A DNA stretch of 12,500 nucleotides from Chromera velia. Lineage: Eukaryota > Sar > Chromeraceae. Below are positions 1 to 7,896 of the stretch, one piece after another. Made by a program: the position numbers and the translations under genes. Position 1 is the first letter of the stretch. Every line of letters starts with the position of its first letter. The notes under the pieces were generated by a model. That model searched no databases. It worked only from the letters and a program-made list of their open reading frames with translations, and was not told where the DNA came from. Where the stretch lies: positions 1 through 12,500 of the forward strand of contig JAHBMJ010002654.1 of NCBI GenBank assembly GCA_018398765.1, given 5' to 3'.

Positions 1-190
1 CTTCAGGGCTTGATGTCGCTGGAGCGATTCAGGTCGATCCTTAGTGACAGACTCGATCGATGTCAGGAGCATGGAGCTTTCTTGCGATTCAGTGATCAAT
101 CTGATTTCATAGTAGTCTTCCAGAAAGTCTTTCGGAAGTCTTTCATGTGATTTCGATCGAAATGCGACAGGCCAAAATCTGTATAGTACA

Positions 191-204
191 GGACGTTAAC
201 GTCC
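191..204. repeat. 14-bp perfect palindrome
   Basis: The sequence GGACGTTAACGTCC equals its own reverse complement over all 14 bases. It lies about 25 bp beyond the T-run that would end the minus-strand tRNA-like sequence. It could be a dimeric protein-binding site or chance; nothing else here points to a role. Confidence 0.5.
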
Positions 205-232
205 CGTCTCTTTTCTTGTTGATCCTTAAAAA

Positions 233-308
233 GGCAGGTAGCGAGGATTGAACCTATGATCTTCTGTTTGTTAATGTTGTATATTAACCACTAGGTCATG
301 AACGTAAG
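233..308 (-). pseudogene. Degenerate tRNA-like sequence (tRNA pseudogene or tRNA-derived SINE head)
   Basis: Read on the minus strand, a box-A-like segment (TGACCTAGTGG, 298-288) is followed after 33 nt by a box-B-like segment (GGTTCAATCCT, 254-244), the normal tRNA spacing. About 11 nt further on comes TTTTT (232-228), a typical Pol III terminator. However, the acceptor arms do not pair, the T stem is mostly mismatched, and no paired anticodon stem can be drawn, so this is not a functional tRNA. The likely origin is a decayed tRNA or the tRNA-related head of a SINE. The 5' boundary is approximate. Confidence 0.35.
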
Positions 309-679
309 CGACACACACCATTCTCTTTTGCTTAGCACTATTTTCGATTAAGTCAATTTATTTCATTCTCATTTTCTTTCTAGTCACGCTTTGATAGCGT
401 ATAGCAATACAACCCTAGATATAACCCAATGGTTATAATTAAAAGAGTTAAAAGGCCGACTGAGATGTTTAAATTAGTTTAAATTTTTAGTAGAATTGTT
501 TATATGCAACACATGACCGGTTGACAGTACAATTTTAGAGGGAGAGCTAAAGGCGGAGAAACTGCAGTCCAAGCTCAAGTCCCCATTTTATGAATTCTAG
601 TTGCCTCATCTCTTCTTCTGGCTCTCTCTCTTTTTTCAGCTTATGCTTCTCATTCTATCCCTCTCACCCAGCCTGCACA

Positions 680-2239
680 TCATGCTGAGTTGACAATGCG
701 CAACCCGTCCTGCAGTGCCCTTGTGTAGTGGTTGAGAGCCTGCACGATATCGTCGTCGCTGTGCTCTCTGGCTTGGGACTCCATCACGAGTCCGTTCTTC
801 AACGACGCGATCTCCTCCAGAATGAAGCACTGAAACTTCTCATCTCCTTTCTCTCGAAGTCTCTTGGACTCCTCCAACTCCTCCCGCAGATGCTGGTACT
901 TCTGCTCCCGCAGCGCCCTCTCCTGCTCAAACTTCGCGTCTGCACGGTACTCAAAATCACCCAGGCGCTTCGCCAGCTGCGCCTCTCTCTCCGCTCTGGC
1001 AAGGCGCTCGCTTTCGAAACCTGCCTGCACAGATCGAGATCAACAGTTCGACAAGTCGTTGTGAGAGTTCATCCAAAAGAACATTATTTACGTGTAGGCC
1101 AGTCAGTCACTCAAATTCTGACCTGAACCGTGTGTGCCAGAAAATGAGTGTGCGCAATTGAGGAAACGGAAAAAAGGGAGTGAGAAAGCGAGAAAAAATT
1201 GTACAAGAGGGGGGGGAGAGGAAGAGAAGGAAAGAGCGAGCAAACACCGAAGAACGAAAATGCATGTAGACAAGAATCGACTCGACAGCTATGTCTGCCT
1301 GCTGTCTGCACGTATACTGGTCCTGTTTTCATGACTTCAGCCTGTCTGTCTCTCTGGATACCTGGCTACTTGTCTGCCTACCTGCCACTGTCCGCTGGGC
1401 TACATCACCCCTGCTTGTGTGCCGCCCTGGCTGTTTGCTTATCTATCTGTCTGTCTGACTGACTGACTGACTGACTGACTGTCTGTCTGTCTGTCCGTCT
1501 GTCCGTCCGTCCGTTCTTCCGCCAGCCCGCCTCCCTGCCTTTCTGATTGTCTGTCTGTTGGTTCGTGCAACGGCGTATGTGCCGCCCTGGCGTGCTGTTT
1601 GGTGGTGTTTCTTTTTGTTCTTCCCCCCTCCCTTTTCTTACCAAGTCACACCTGGTCCCCGTTCCTCTCTTTCCAAGCTTCTTCCTTCATCGCCTGTCTA
1701 GCATGAAGCACGCAATCGGTTTCTCCCGTAATATATTTGAAAAACGTTCACGAGTTACGATCTTACTCCCGACTCTGCGCACCTACCTGCATGTTCATGA
1801 GATCCTTCGCCACAAGTGAGTTCTTCTCCTCCATATCGTGCATGTACTTGTCCTTCTCCATCGCAAAATCTCTCTCAACCACCGAGATGCGGTCTTGGAG
1901 TGTCTCGACCGCAGCTCCGCAAGAGTCCAACCGTTCCATGAAGGCGGCCTCCAGTTTCTCTTGGACGTTGTTGATCTGGGACTCGAACATCGCCTGCAGA
2001 GCTTTGTTGGCCTCTACGCGCCTCTTGATTTCTGCATTCAGAGTCTTCTCTAGTTTGCTGATCGTGTCACGAAGAACGCTAACCCGTTGCTCCTCTGTCT
2101 CTCTCCTCGCTCGAGTCTCTGCTTCCATTTGCCTCTCGAAGCCTGTGAACCTGTCCTGCAGGAAGGCGAGCTTCGACTTTGTCGCCCCCGATCCGGGGAG
2201 AGTTGTTGCAGGAACGCTGGTGCCTGGATCCTGACTCAT
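680..2239 (-). CDS. SFA: SF-assemblin (striated fibre assemblin), two exons
   Basis: This encodes a coiled-coil protein of striated microtubule-associated fibres (rootlets at basal bodies; in apicomplexans, the fibre joining the centrosome to daughter apical structures). Exon 1 is 2239-1787 (151 codons) and exon 2 is 1024-680 (114 codons plus TGA). The join is phase 0 with a GTAGGT donor and a TGTGCAG acceptor, giving 265 aa, close to the family's usual length. The first ~20 residues form a Pro/Ser/Thr-rich head (MSQDPGTSVP...). The rest is an almost continuous charged alpha-helical rod, and the tail QALNHYTRALQDGLRIVN closely matches the conserved SF-assemblin C-terminus. The start is the first ATG, with A at -3 (GAAAAATG). 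The neighbour 728 bp upstream, apicortin, is divergently transcribed. Expression was not tested. The family assignment is very secure and the exon join is strongly supported by uninterrupted family similarity across it. Confidence 0.93.
1025..1786 (-). other. Spliceosomal intron of the SF-assemblin gene (762 nt)
   Basis: On the minus strand the intron begins GTAGGT after codon CAG and ends TGTGCAG before GCA GGT TTC. Reading through the donor adds only seven non-family residues before a stop. Splicing restores the rod-domain sequence in phase 0. The intron contains polypurine/polypyrimidine stretches and a tetranucleotide microsatellite. Open frames inside it are repeat-driven and have no recognisable domain. 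Confidence 0.9.
1441..1515. repeat. Tetranucleotide microsatellite (CTGT/CTGA/CCGT)
   Basis: A run of 4-bp units shifts type along its length: CTGT, then CTGA about six times, then CTGT, then CCGT. It lies within the SF-assemblin intron. The graded unit types suggest repeated slippage with fixed point changes. Shorter CTGT/CTGC relatives lie to its left (about 1335-1440). Confidence 0.85.
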
Positions 2240-2540
2240 TTTTCTCGGATGAAGGTCGTTGGACTGTCAGGGGTCTTTCTGGCTGGGTGTTGTTCGTATC
2301 GAAACAACTGTTGCTCGAAGAACTGAGAGAAGACGTTCGGTACTTGTGCAAATACCAGGCTACTGCGATGGGCTTCTGGTCGCTATTGTTTCTTGACGAG
2401 CTGTGTAAGGCTTATTCTTTTCTTGGCGATAACAATATGATCTATATCACCATCCGCATTCGTCGATCTATATTGTCGAATCTCTTTAGATGCATGCATG
2501 TGTACGCGCATTTATCGATATGTATCGATACAGATCGATA

Positions 2541-2567
2541 CTTTTTTTTTTCATTTTCTTTTTTTTT
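2541..2567. repeat. Poly-T-rich pyrimidine tract
   Basis: Runs of T interrupted by C, CA and C stretch from the ATCGATAC motif to TAAAGACAC. It sits in the divergent intergenic region. It may keep nucleosomes off the shared promoter, which is inference only. Confidence 0.6.
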
Positions 2568-2604
2568 AAAGACACATGCATGCACACATATGCAGATGCA
2601 TGAT

Positions 2605-2626
2605 TATATATATATATATATATATA
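2605..2626. repeat. (TA)n microsatellite
   Basis: Eleven alternating TA units run without interruption directly before CGTATATATCGATAG. They adjoin the palindrome at 2632-2662, making this the most easily unwound part of the divergent promoter region. Confidence 0.85.
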
Positions 2627-2631
2627 CGTAT

Positions 2632-2662
2632 ATATCGATAGTACGTATACGTACATCGATAT
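2632..2662. repeat. 31-bp near-perfect palindrome in the divergent promoter region
   Basis: ATATCGAT (2632-2639) and ATCGATAT (2655-2662) are reverse complements. They flank the perfect 14-bp palindrome GTACGTATACGTAC (2641-2654), with one extra A at 2640. Two more outer pairs extend it to about 2630-2664. It could extrude as a cruciform or bind a dimeric factor. It lies 393 bp upstream of the SF-assemblin ATG and 306 bp upstream of the apicortin ATG. Confidence 0.7.
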
Positions 2663-2967
2663 ATGATATGCATGCATATAGAAAGGTACATATATATGTA
2701 TGAAAACAGATCCAGTTGAGCACTGATTGAGGCGGAGAGGCTCGTTGACAGAGGAATGCATACACACAAGGCCCAGACACCCCAAGACATCCACTCAGAC
2801 GCATCAATTGTCTGCAGACACCCGATCGGCCGCAGTACGCATGCTCATAGGCGCATGACACTGTAAAGGAATCTCCTGCTTCTTTCTTGCGTTCCCTTCG
2901 ACCCCAACAGCAGCAAAAGCCAACAAAGAACTCGGGACTTTCACAGAGAACAGATTCCAGTGCAGGA

Positions 2968-3609
2968 ATGGAGTATTTGCGATACGATGAGAGGCCGGCG
3001 GCAGTGCCGGGTCCCTCTACCAACGCAATACAGAACCCGTACAACACAAACCACGTGATGCAGGGAGAGTACGGGTTTGAAGAGCCCTCTGTATGGGAGA
3101 GGCTCACAGATCCGTCCAGGTATACAGGGGTGCACAGAGAGCGATTTGATGAGTTTGGTCGTGGGCGAGGTCTAGCAGGGCGGGAGAACGTGTACTACTT
3201 CGATGGGATGACGGAGAGTCCCTCGAGGTGTCACGAGATCTACTCGACCGTGGTCACACAAAAACGAAAGGCCGCTGTCACACCAGGAACCCTGGGGGTT
3301 CAAAAGTTCGGAACCCAGGCAGTGACCCCCAAGTTGATCTGGGTGTACCGAAACGGTGACAGGTCGCACGAGGGTCACCCCGTCTACCTGCGAAATTCCA
3401 TCAAGACGATGGAGTTCCTCTACAGAGAGTGCACCAAGGTGGCCTGTCCGTTCACGGGCCCTGTTTTGAAGATTTACGACCAGAATCTCAAGAGAGTGAA
3501 GAAGTTGGAGCACTTCGTTGACGGGGGGAAGTACCTATGCTGCGGGGGGGAGCTCCCCTCTCTGGACAAACTCGAGAAGTTCCTCTCGAAGTTCGTCTTT
3601 GTCATCTAG
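2968..3609 (+). CDS. Apicortin (partial p25-alpha plus doublecortin domain protein)
   Basis: This encodes a tubulin-associated cytoskeletal protein of 213 aa. Residues about 44-75 carry the p25-alpha (TPPP) C-terminal signature, with [20 protein letters not shown] followed by the Gly/Arg motif GRGRGLAGR. Residues about 121-205 form a doublecortin (DCX) domain: strand [11 protein letters not shown], a middle segment with a Phe/Leu-rich helix, then [20 protein letters not shown] and the closing [10 protein letters not shown]. This two-domain order defines apicortin. I chose the first ATG (context GCAGGAATGG). The frame is open upstream to 2887 without an ATG, so an N-terminal extension from an upstream exon is possible. 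No intron is needed. It ends in TAG. Tubulin binding and the link to conoid or apical microtubules come from family knowledge; the role in this organism is inferred. Confidence 0.9.
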   Translation: MEYLRYDERPAAVPGPSTNAIQNPYNTNHVMQGEYGFEEPSVWERLTDPSRYTGVHRERFDEFGRGRGLAGRENVYYFDGMTESPSRCHEIYSTVVTQKRKAAVTPGTLGVQKFGTQAVTPKLIWVYRNGDRSHEGHPVYLRNSIKTMEFLYRECTKVACPFTGPVLKIYDQNLKRVKKLEHFVDGGKYLCCGGELPSLDKLEKFLSKFVFVI

Positions 3610-3915
3610 CTGTCTGATCTTAACATGCACTTGCGCGCTTCGCTGTATCCATGTATTCTTTCGTCCAGCGTTGCCTAATGAGTGTTCATCTGTGCTGAGG
3701 GGTCTCCGTCACTCACTCCAAAGGTTCTTTGACTCTTTTCTCATCGGATCGAATCGGTCTTTTTTTTTTGCTTTTCCTTCGGTTTTGTTTTCTTGCCTGA
3801 GGGAAAAAGGGAACGAGAGAAAGAGAGAGAAGGGGATGCCCTCGAGACTTCTCTTTCTTTGGCGTGTCTTCCAGGGATCTCTCTCTCTTCCTGACCTCTT
3901 CCCGTCTTTGTCTTT

Positions 3916-3938
3916 GGGGGATGGGGTGGGGGGGGGGG
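3916..3938 (+). repeat. G-run tract with quadruplex potential
   Basis: Runs of 5, 4 and 11 G are separated by AT and T. The 11-G run could supply two stacks, so an intramolecular G-quadruplex is possible on the plus strand. It lies about 310 bp past the apicortin stop. A homopolymer of this length is also a likely spot for sequencing or assembly error. Confidence 0.6.
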
Positions 3939-4252
3939 TTGACAGGAGACAGTGCACACTTGGATTGAGGGTCGATGATTGTGTGCATGTCGTCTCCGTC
4001 CACCATTTCAGTCCGCCTGTTTGCTAAACAACAAATGGAAGCACGTGAGCCTGTCAGTGAAATTGTGCGTGTGTTTTTCTGTATACGAATGCATGCGTTT
4101 TTCCTTTTCTTCTTCGTTTTCTCCCTTTAGACACGTGGGCGATTTAAAGACAGTGCGTGGGGAAGAGAAGGCGGCTGGAATTTTGCAGTATCAGGAAGGG
4201 GCAACCAGCAATACAGAGAAGAGCTTGCATTCTCGCTCGTTCGAGTAACTTA

Positions 4253-4256
<4 letters not shown>

Positions 4257-4289
<33 letters not shown>
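4257..4289. repeat. (TC)n microsatellite
   Basis: About 16 uninterrupted TC units form a pure homopyrimidine/homopurine tract that could adopt a triplex (H-DNA). No gene lies within 600 bp on either side. Confidence 0.9.
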
Positions 4290-4294
<5 letters not shown>

Positions 4295-5150
4295 GCCGTG
4301 TCCGTGTCCGTTTCCGTGTTGACTTCGTGACAAAAGAGAACTAGAAAGCAGGGGAGCGCTGGTGACCAAGATGGCAGGCGGCCATGCAGAGAAGGAAGCA
4401 AGGCACATGTGTAGAATTCCTTTGTCCGTTCCTTCTTTGGTTCTTCTTTTCCTGCCGCAGTCTAATGGAGAGAAAAGCAGGGAGGCAAACTCACAAGACC
4501 GCAAACAAACGAAACAAGGAGCAGTCTGTCTTTATGGACATGCACTCACGGTGACCAGAGGGAGGAAGCAAAGATCGAGGGAGTGGGTGCAAAACCAGGA
4601 TGGAAGGAAGGAAAGAATTGAGAATCAAAGAAAGGAACGTCGTGTCTTGCATGCCCACTTGTCTGCCCATGTGCTTGTCTGTCTGTCCTAGCATCCAAGT
4701 CTGTATTCTCGTATCTCTTCCAGTCTTCCTCCCTTTATTTCACGCCTCGAATCATGTTGCTGTACCGCCTTTTGCTCTTCTTTGTCGGCTTGTGGCGCAG
4801 GTCTGTCTGCCAGATTCACCCTCTAGTCCTCTGGCTCAATTGATCGATCTGCACTTCTATCGACCTCCGTGCGTGTACCACTTCATCCAGAAAAGAGCAC
4901 CGGTCCAGCGCACGTCTGCATCTGAGTCGGCCCCGATCTGACATGGGCCTTCGAAGCATGCAATGCATGATCGATGCGAATGGACCCTATGGGGGCCCGG
5001 GGGACTGTGCATATTGAGCTGAAAGTAAAGGGGGGAGAAGCATTCGGGAGTACGGTGGGAAACTCTAGGCCGGCAACTGCATGGGCCAGGGTCTTTTTAG
5101 GGTGTGAGCACGGTCTTTTACATGAAAGATCATGTAAGCTCAAAACTGGG

Positions 5151-5560
5151 CTTTAAAATTAAAGTAGACTGACTGTGCATAAGCTGTTCCCAAAGAGAGT
5201 TTTGCCATTGTGAAAAACGCACAGAAAAAAAAAAATTGTAATTAAATATTTATGATTTAATGATTTTTAATTAACTTTTTTTCATTAGATGATTAGAATT
5301 CATCAGAAATTAAGTTAACTTAGTATTACTTAGTTTAATATAGTTTAACTTTATGAGATTATATTATTCTACAACTCTTCTGGCCTAATTTAACGAGACG
5401 ATCAGTGATCGAGTCCATTTTTTTTTTTTTTTTACAGAAACAGATCTAAACAATCCTAAACACACCCACTCTATGAGTAAATGACTTATGACGTGTTTAA
5501 TCATAGAGCGGTACTTGAAAGTCCATAAAAATTCAAAAGTGCAGACTGAAGGTTCAATTG
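5151..5560. other. AT-rich block
   Basis: Base composition changes sharply here to strongly AT-rich, with short A and T runs and a 16-T homopolymer (5418-5433). No coding potential is seen. The 16-T run followed by ACAG could be the A-tail of a minus-strand retroposon, but no body or target-site duplication was found. Confidence 0.45.
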
Positions 5561-5618
5561 TGTTAGTATCGTAAAGACGGGAAAAGGTGCATTCCAGAAA
5601 AGGTACATTCTCAAAAAA

Positions 5619-5665
5619 TGCACCTGATGCACCTGATTTGCACCTATACACCTGGATGCACCTGA
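5619..5665 (+). repeat. 9-bp minisatellite, consensus TGCACCTGA
   Basis: Units start at 5619, 5628, 5639, 5648 and 5657, the third after a 2-bp offset, and the fourth is the variant ACACCTGGA. The inverted form AGGTGCATT flanks the array at 5585-5593 and 5666-5674, with a variant at 5600-5608. The region can fold into several alternative hairpins. No gene overlaps it. Confidence 0.75.
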
Positions 5666-5818
5666 TAGGTGCATTGTATGGAGCAAAGAGATTGTTTTAA
5701 GAGTTGAATGTCTATATAGGTGAAGATACAGCAGCTGACGGGGCCTTTCACTGACGTGGCGCCCGTACGGCGCCTCTATAGCGCTGGTGCGTTATCTCTC
5801 TTGTACGTGGCAGCAAAG

Positions 5819-5886
5819 TTACATACATACATGCATGCATGCGAATGCGACAAAAACCATGTATGCATACATGCATGCATGCATGC
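5819..5886. repeat. ATAC/ATGC (TGCA-rich) microsatellite, two blocks
   Basis: Two blocks of CATA and CATG units are separated by a unique segment of about 25 bp (CGAATGCGACAAAAACC). GCATGC units are self-complementary, so the blocks can pair with each other. The array is followed by a short duplicated GCAGCTCTT. Confidence 0.75.
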
Positions 5887-5961
5887 AGCTCTTGCAGCTC
5901 TTGTAGTCTTCTAAGTATCGGATCCTCGAAGTGTTGCGGTAAGATTTTCAATTTTGAGTTG

Positions 5962-6003
5962 TCGAAAGACTTTCCGAATTTAACTTTTCCAAAAGTCTTT
6001 CGA
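5962..6003. repeat. 12-bp perfect inverted repeat (hairpin)
   Basis: TCGAAAGACTTT (5962-5973) and AAAGTCTTTCGA (5992-6003) are exact reverse complements around an 18-nt loop. A related AAAGTCTTTCGG also appears at 124-135. It could be a terminal inverted repeat of a small element or a binding site. No T-run suggests a terminator. Confidence 0.55.
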
Positions 6004-6095
6004 TTTTGAATTTTTGTGGAAAGCCGCGGTGGAAATCGGCGCGTGGACTGTCGCATAATCGGCTAAGCTCAATTTCTGTGCATGGCTCACCGCGT

Positions 6096-6435
6096 GTCAA
6101 ACTCAATTTCAGTGGAATAGAAATTGGGGCCGCGATAATATACACGCCGCTGTCTAAGAGCCGCTGCGTACCGCACGGTGCCACGCCGCCGCAATTCGCA
6201 CGTGTGCGCCCTGCCGCGCGCCTTGTATTTTTATTGGGCCACGCCGCTTGCGCGCCTGCGGCTCCAAATTAGATTACAGCACGTCTCCCTTTGTTGGTAT
6301 GGGCTTCCACGCCCATTCAGATCACAGGACTACTCAAATTGCGGTAGTGTGGTACGCGGCGGCTCCTAGGCAGCGGCGTGTATATTATCGTGGCCCCGAT
6401 TACTATAATACTATTCCACTGAAATTGAGTTTGAC
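6096..6435. repeat. Long inverted repeat (arms about 6096-6176 and 6348-6435)
   Basis: The first 25 bp of the left arm (6096-6120) are the exact reverse complement of 6411-6435. Beyond this, 6121-6176 matches the reverse complement of 6347-6410 with scattered substitutions and about 8 extra bases in the right arm. The arms enclose about 170 bp. No transposase is present. A foldback or MITE-like element, or a tandem duplication followed by inversion of one part, would explain it. Confidence 0.75.
6181..6278 (+). repeat. Direct repeat B, copy 1
   Basis: This block, from CCACGCCGCCGCAATTCG to TTAGATTACAGCAC, is repeated in the same orientation at 6453-6553. Substitutions are scattered, many of them C/T or G/A. 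It begins immediately after the left arm of the inverted repeat. Confidence 0.7.
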
Positions 6436-6452
6436 GTACGCGCGTAGCTTGG

Positions 6453-6553
6453 CCACATCACCACAATTCGTGTGTACACACCCTGCCGCGTGCCTTATAT
6501 TTTTCTGGGGCTGTGCCGCTCGCGCATCTGCAGCTCCAAATTAGATCACAGCA
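6453..6553 (+). repeat. Direct repeat B, copy 2
   Basis: This matches 6181-6278 in direct orientation, ending GCTCCAAATTAGATCACAGC against GCTCCAAATTAGATTACAGC. It begins shortly after the right arm of the inverted repeat. Each B copy is therefore preceded by the same arm, but in opposite orientations. Confidence 0.7.
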
Positions 6554-7220
6554 GGGGTCTAGGACCCTTCCAGTTACCGCTCACGAGTTATCAAATCCAT
6601 GGTCACTATGAAATCGCTCGACCCCCCCAGTAATTCCCCCTAACTGTACTGTGTAATCAAAGAACATACAGTTTTTAATACAACAGTACAGCAAACTATA
6701 GGTAGCAACACTCTGTGCAAAACTCTTATTATTGTGTGCCGTATAAAGTGCACACGCGTGCGAATGCATGCGTTCTGGGCCGACCCGCGCGCTAGCCCGC
6801 GCGATGGCTTACATGGGAAGCCTGCAGCCGCACATACCGTCATGCCCCGCCTGGTACCTTGATAATCAGTGATCGATCTCGCCTCTTTGATGGCATCTCC
6901 ACCTATAGGATGAGGTATAAGCTCTGCATTGAGTTAGATGATGTATAAGACAGACAGACAATGTAAGACCAAAGGTTCCTGCAAAACAGGACGGGAGATT
7001 ATACTGCAGCCAGCGTTTATGGTACAATCCCTGGCCGGACCTTCTATACTTCATTTTATCAAATCACTTCGATCTCTTCCATTATGCTAGCCACTTCCAT
7101 CTGCGCACCTTGAAGTGTCCCTAGTTGATACAACACTTACAATTAATATCTAGATTAATATTTATCAATTAATACTAGTCTATTACTAAAAGTAGAAGAA
7201 ATATTTAGCTATGTGGAGTC

Positions 7221-7538
7221 TTACCCTGTGGCGCCGCCCTCTGGACCCTCGTATATACTGTATCTGAATGAGTCCGCGTGCCAACACCAGGCTCCGCCGC
7301 CACGCTTTGCTTCATATGTCTCGCGCGCGTCGATCAAAGTTGTTGAAGTCGAGTCTGACGGACTCTGACCTTCGTATTCAAGCAACATGTCACTCAAGCA
7401 ACGGATAGTATCGTTTGAATCTGATGTCTGTTTATCATAGATCAAGAGTCTGAGAGAGAGGAATAGAAAGAGGACTAAGCAAAAACCGTGTATGATAGAA
7501 TGAACCCAGCTGATTGGAATTCCACTGGGAGATCGCAT
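7221..7538 (-). CDS. Doubtful hypothetical ORF, 105 aa
   Basis: This minus-strand frame starts at ATG and ends at TAA. It has a hydrophobic stretch at about residues 14-34 (VHSIIHGFCLVLFLFLSLRL) that could be a signal anchor or membrane segment, followed by a Ser/Thr-rich polar tail. I recognise no family. A GTAAG just before the stop could be a splice donor, making this an exon of something larger, or the frame could be chance. Confidence 0.15.
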   Translation of the reverse strand: MRSPSGIPISWVHSIIHGFCLVLFLFLSLRLLIYDKQTSDSNDTIRCLSDMLLEYEGQSPSDSTSTTLIDARETYEAKRGGGAWCWHADSFRYSIYEGPEGGATG

Positions 7539-7891
7539 TAGTACTTAAACTGATATAGAGCCAAACCTCCTGTAAAGCTAGCTGTAAAGTGTTGCTTGAG
7601 TCAGTGTTGCTCACGTTCCTTCTCTAGATCTTCCCCAGGGTTCTTGTCCTTACTTTACCTTCTGTCTGGACGCCACAAAGCGGCTGGACAAGAGGGATAA
7701 AGCAGCTAGCTCTTGATATGGATAACAACGGTGCGTCATAGTCATATAATCAATACTTGAACAACACTAGGCACAACACTGTTACAACCGTTATTTGCCT
7801 GTTGAGTGAGATGACACATTTTTAAAAAATTCACTCGTTTAAAAATTCTAAAAAAAATATTTAAATTGAAAAAAAATCTGATTTTTAATTC

Positions 7892-7896
7892 TTTTT
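7892..7896. repeat. Left target-site duplication candidate (TTTTT)
   Basis: Five T precede the left LTR and five T follow the right LTR (12397-12401), as expected for the 5-bp duplication of copia integration. Because both flanks are homopolymers, the exact boundary and the duplication cannot be proved from this copy. Confidence 0.5.

Larger units (their letters stand above)
1..679. other. Gene-free 3' flank of the SF-assemblin gene
   Basis: I see no credible coding region here. The stretch is moderately AT-rich, especially about 340-530, and has no long open frame on either strand. It contains a 14-bp perfect palindrome (191-204) and a degenerate tRNA-like sequence (about 233-308), listed separately. 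The part nearest 680 should hold the 3' UTR of the minus-strand SF-assemblin gene, but I could not identify a convincing polyadenylation signal. Confidence 0.5.
2240..2967. promoter_or_regulatory. Divergent intergenic region, presumed 5' control region of SF-assemblin and apicortin
   Basis: This 728-bp gap separates two outward-facing start codons and so should contain both promoters and 5' UTRs. The central part (about 2470-2700) is AT-rich, with repeated ATCGAT and GCATGC palindromes, a pyrimidine tract (2541-2567), (TA)n and a 31-bp palindrome. I cannot name a core promoter motif: the many TATATA strings are microsatellite and not diagnostic. Long open frames here consist of repeat-encoded Tyr/Ile/His and are not credible genes. 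A short 5' exon of apicortin in this region cannot be excluded. Confidence 0.55.
3610..5150. other. Long gene-free, low-complexity spacer downstream of apicortin
   Basis: I see no supported gene. Open frames here, such as 3518-4027 and 4362-4691, have compositions dictated by CT/GA-rich sequence and no recognisable domain. The stretch contains polypurine tracts (about 3800-3836 and 4590-4640), a G-run with quadruplex potential (3916-3938), a (TC)n microsatellite (4257-4289) and short CTGT runs (about 4672-4688). The first few hundred bases should include the apicortin 3' UTR. Confidence 0.5.
6560..7896. other. Gene-free spacer upstream of the retrotransposon
   Basis: No supported gene. It contains an AT-rich patch (about 7130-7205), a GC-rich segment (about 7225-7335) and a strongly A/T-rich stretch just before the LTR (about 7815-7896). 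The single ATG-initiated frame worth mentioning is on the minus strand at 7221-7538 and is listed separately with low confidence. Confidence 0.5.

Noticed and set aside
1405-1644. Minus-strand frame of 79 aa in the SF-assemblin intron with Gln/Ser/Asp/Arg repeats
   Set aside because: It is translation of the CTGT/CTGA microsatellite inside a well-defined intron.
2179-3107. Several 70-170 aa open frames on both strands across the divergent intergenic region
   Set aside because: Their residues (Tyr/Ile/His/Met runs) come from TA and CATG microsatellites, they overlap the real apicortin or SF-assemblin exons, and no domain is visible.
3518-4691. Open frames of 80-170 aa downstream of apicortin
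   Set aside because: They are rich in Ser/Leu/Phe or Arg/Lys/Glu because of CT/GA-rich low-complexity sequence. They lack family similarity and disagree with each other in frame and strand.
5619-5886. CRISPR-like array
   Set aside because: Repeat units are 4-9 bp and contiguous without unique spacers, and the window is eukaryotic.
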